A stretch of 64,000 nt of DNA from Turbatrix aceti. Its lineage: Eukaryota > Nematoda > Chromadorea > Rhabditida > Panagrolaimidae. Positions within the stretch are counted from its first letter, which is position 1. Every line of letters starts with the position of its first letter. The notes beneath the pieces were generated by a model, which saw nothing but the letters and a program-made list of their open reading frames with translations, searched no databases and was not told the DNA's origin. Below, piece after piece: positions 61,088 to 64,000 of the stretch. The DNA lies in assembly GCA_963969345.1 (NCBI GenBank), contig OZ017768.1, positions 6,658,718 to 6,722,717 of the forward strand, given 5' to 3'. Made by a program: the position numbers and the translations under genes.

Positions 61088-62530
61088 CTAGGACAACGAC
61101 GCCACTTTTTCGAACTTGGGAATCTTCTCAGCGTTGAAACTGGACGATTTGTGGCTTTTCGAGTCCCGATGACTGCTTTTGGAGCGCTTGACCGACGACG
61201 ATTCCTTTTTCTTGGCTCCATCCTCGTCTTTGCGGTGCTTCTTCGAATCACGTCGCCGTAGTTTCTTCTCCTTCTTCAACTCTCGCTTTTCCATGCGTTC
61301 GAGTTGCCTTCGATCGACTTCCCGAAGGTGGTTTCTGAGATTTGTGAGCAGGTATCCCAGGTAATTCTCGCCCTGCCAAGCGTCAAAGTCGTTGATGCGG
61401 GGATGGTCCATCATCATGCCGACGCCCCAGAACCTGTCCATCGGGCTCGCCTCGACGAGGATCGCGTTTCCCGTGCTCAAGAGTGCTTTTTTCAGATCCG
61501 GGTTTTGGGTGAACTTTTCATAGCATCCGCGAGCCATAAACTGAAAAAAATCATCATTTTACAATAAAAATTCTGTGCGCAACACTTTTTCCGGTCATCT
61601 CACCTCAACCGCGACCTCACGCCACTTTTGCGTGTCGAAACCGGCAACTTGTCGTCCGTAATCCTTCATTTTCTTTGGGTCATTGGTTGTTAGGATTTTC
61701 TTAGCCATTTCATCGTCGTTGAAATGCACCGCCTTCGAATACATGTAATACTGCTCTGAGCATGTGAAAGTGATACCTAAAAATCAAATCAGATGGGATG
61801 AAAGGAATGTATCCGCCTGACTCACCATTAATGACGAAACGACACGGATAATGGTTCGAAAACACATACACCCTCGTGAAGAAAGGAATGATCGTGAAAT
61901 CGCTGTCAACCATCGTAATTTCTTCCGGGTGAGAGGATCTGATGGGGGAAGCCTAAAAAGATTCGAAAAAAAAGGTTGATAAACGACAAAAATGACAATT
62001 TTTCTAGGCAGAAATGAAGAATCGTAACAAAATGAATCAAAGCAAGAAAATCGTAAACGTACCGTACCCCGCAAACGATCGAATCTCTCGACAGCTCTTT
62101 TGTTCGCTTTTGCGTTTGTTTTTGCGTCTTTTTTCGACCGTTTCCGTATCTGTTTGAATTCAATGACCGGCTCGATTCGGGGATGTGAGAATTTCGTAGC
62201 CGGAATGAAAAAAGTCTCCCGCCGGGGTCGTTTGGCCTCTGGCGAGGACGTAGACGCTTCTGGAGAAGGAGTATCGTCGAGGCGGAGGCTCACGCGGTGA
62301 GCACGCATCCGTTCCTTCAACGCAGAACTCGAAAACTTGTACAGCTCAGCTGGGAAATCCGGATTCGGCGTAAGGGTTGTCAGAATCACTGAAATGTGCT
62401 CAATATCGAGTTTTGAAGGAAAATTGAAGGTAAAAAACCTACCGCATCCGATGGTAGACGGAACAGAGTGCTCAGGTGACATTGTGATTCTTCGAGAGAT
62501 GGCAGGCGTGGTGCCTCCGGGTACAGTCAT
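61088..62530 (-). CDS. NADAR (YbiA-like) domain protein with Ser/Lys-rich tail
   Basis: Minus exons 62530-62443, 62388-62063, 61952-61826, 61776-61604 and 61540-61088; sum 1167 nt, 388 aa. The N-terminal 140 residues are unstructured and basic (SPEAKRPRRETFF, RKRSKKDAKTNAKANKR), probably a nuclear signal. The NADAR domain follows: VYVFSNHYPCRFVING, SEQYYMYSKAVHFNDDEMAK, KMKDYGRQVAGFDTQKW, NAILVEASPMDRFWGVGM and ENYLGYLLTNLRNHLRE. The family hydrolyses N-glycosidic bonds in ADP-ribose-linked or riboflavin-pathway compounds; bacterial members can remove ADP-ribose from guanine. The substrate here is unknown. The tail is Lys/Arg/Ser-rich and coiled-coil-like. Intron 1 (54 nt) is in frame, so retention would add 18 residues. 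Confidence 0.87.
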
Positions 62531-63305
62531 TTTGTTTGTTGTCGGAGGTGAAGCACGTGGCAGATAGAGACGCTAAAGAGTTCGTGTTCGTAAAAGTAAA
62601 AAAAAACAGTGAGAGCACGCAAAAGTGATCAAAATCACATAAAATTTGCGCGAACGAATGAGAAAACAATAAAAAAACGGAATAGCACAAATCGAAGATG
62701 AATGTTTTTTTCCATGTGAAAAGCAATTTATTGCGTGTGAAAAGCTTTGAAACAGTAAATTGTGTTTTTTGCACATTTGGAATAGATCAGTTTGAAAAAA
62801 TCAGTTTTTGTGCTTCTGTCGTTATATTTTCACCAGTTATCGTAATTAAGGGTAAAACTGGCCTAAAAATGTGGCAATCGGTTGGCCTAAATTTAGAGGC
62901 GGCTTCGGCCATTTTTTTACAGTTTTACTTTGTATTAGACTCATTTTTGAAAAATCTTACCAAATTTTTGTCAAAATGTGCAAGAATTATGTATTATATT
63001 GGTAAAAAGTTTTATAAAAAAAGATTTAGTTCAAACGCAAAAAAAAATGCAAAATCATTTTTTTTGGAAAAAAATACGTTTTTTTTTCAGTCAGCCTAAA
63101 AATTCGTAGGCCGACCGGATTTTATACCTACGAATGATCGTAATCACAGTGCTTCCTCCAAAATCCACAGATATGAGAAAAACCAAAAAAGCAAGGTTGT
63201 GTAAGTCAATCGACCAAATATTAAATCTGTAAGCGCCAACATTTATTCGTGCTTCCAAAAAAGTCATTTCCCGTGCAAGATAAGGTGAATCATAAAAACA
63301 AATGG
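62531..63305. other. Intergenic between the NADAR and STEEP1 genes
   Basis: AT-rich; no gene seen. It should carry the STEEP1 3' UTR and the NADAR promoter or acceptor. Confidence 0.4.
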
Positions 63306-63956
63306 TTACAGCAACGTTCCTCGTTGCCTGGGCCCGGTTTGTTGCTTTGCCTGTTGCAGTTCTTTCTCGAGCTTGCTTCTTACCATGCCCTTTCGCCTGA
63401 GCTGTGTCTCGATGATTCTCGCGTTCGCGGTGTAGCTCTCCGCTAATTCCTTCTAAAATCCAGCAATTGTATAAACATAAATATTTTTCTGTTGGCGAAA
63501 AACTCACAGATTCAAGTTCATCCTCGTCGTCTTCGACCGTGGAAACCGTAACGGAACCGACTTTTCCAAAATTTTTGACGTGTTTTTTCATGACAGTTTT
63601 CTTGGCGAGTTTCTCTTCGTTCTTGCCGCTGAGACCACCCAGTTCTTTGGAGGATAGCAGGGCGTTCTTCAAGACGAAGAGGACCGTCGAGTTGAACGGA
63701 TGCTGGTAAAAAAGTGGAAGCGAACAGCGTTTGCACTTTTTTCGGTATTGCTGCTCCAAACCGTCTTTTCTGAAAACAATAAACCTCTGAAATTCATCCC
63801 AACAATTTCCCCGACCCGGACAAACCTTCTGACGTAGATAGGCTCGGAACTGTCGACAAAAGTCTGCGCAACAGTGTATTTTGGGTCGACAACCCTCGCT
63901 CCATCCCGTTTCCGGTAAGGCATTCTCTTGAGCGGTGTGTCCGAGATCATGCACAT
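63306..63956 (-). CDS. STEEP1 (CXorf56) homologue, 3' exons only; 5' end outside the window
   Basis: Minus exons 63956-63826, 63769-63508 and 63452-63306, in phase across both joins. The protein from the first visible exon runs [86 protein letters not shown] and [16 protein letters not shown]. These match human STEEP1 (PMRPRDRSRVID, YLRRPEGIERQYRKKCAKC, GLPLFYQ, KFSSVTVSTID, ERKGMSKRRL) block by block. In vertebrates the protein helps STING leave the ER; it is older and more widespread than STING, so the role here is open. The missing N-terminus should carry the CLCG zinc-type motif. CKRCSLPL keeps a CxxC. Confidence 0.9.
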
Positions 63957-64000
63957 CTGAAATAGCCCAAAACTATCGTAAAACAAAGTTCTGAAAAGTT

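Overview
The window reads as nuclear DNA of a nematode. The reasons are short AT-rich introns (many 44-64 nt) ending in TTTTCAG next to GC-richer coding exons; an RNA polymerase II large subunit that assembles to 1857 aa and follows the C. elegans AMA-1 pattern as I know it; a nematode-type hedgehog-related secreted protein; and same-strand gene pairs with the tight poly(A)-signal/acceptor spacing of trans-spliced operons. It does not look like Caenorhabditis, because it carries an intact OGG1 gene (the C. elegans lineage is reported to lack OGG1) and three expansin-like genes. The species cannot be named from the sequence alone.

Layout. (1) 1.7-9.4 kb, minus strand: OGG1 (8-oxoguanine glycosylase), PSTK (phosphoseryl-tRNA(Sec) kinase), a TMEM268-like membrane protein and the UAP56/DDX39B helicase hel-1. 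(2) 10.0-14.2 kb, plus: cohesin SA/STAG subunit, divergent from hel-1. (3) 15.6-19.0 kb, minus: group I p21-activated kinase. (4) 19.0-26.8 kb: gene-poor DNA between the divergent kinase and ama-1. (5) 26.8-35.7 kb, plus: ama-1 (RPB1) with the full heptad C-terminal domain. (6) 36.1-36.5 kb: a very GC-rich foldback element. (7) 36.7-39.1 kb, minus: three tandem secreted expansin-like genes. (8) 40.0-44.2 kb, minus: F-box protein and DUF229 phosphohydrolase-like protein. (9) 45.3-47.0 kb, plus: a probable two-gene operon (helical protein of unknown function, four-pass membrane protein), converging on a secreted thrombospondin-repeat protein. (10) 48.9-57.9 kb, plus: a membrane-anchored, Ser/Thr-rich (mucin-like) gene with von Willebrand A-like flanks, and its decayed tandem copy. 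(11) 58.7-60.8 kb, plus: hedgehog-related protein. (12) 61.1-62.5 kb, minus: NADAR-domain protein. (13) 63.3 kb to the edge, minus: 3' part of a STEEP1 (CXorf56) homologue.

The left half is mostly conserved housekeeping genes (transcription, RNA export, cohesion, DNA repair, selenocysteine). The right half is mostly secreted or surface proteins that evolve by tandem duplication. A dispersed hAT-like miniature element recurs in introns and intergenic DNA. Several genes (PSTK, F-box, the first mucin-like gene, perhaps TMEM268-like) have exon sums exactly one nucleotide over a multiple of three, while hel-1, STAG, PAK, ama-1, OGG1, TSP1, NADAR and hedgehog-like models close exactly in frame. Exon models were built by hand from splice consensus, reading frame and remembered family alignments; no search was run.
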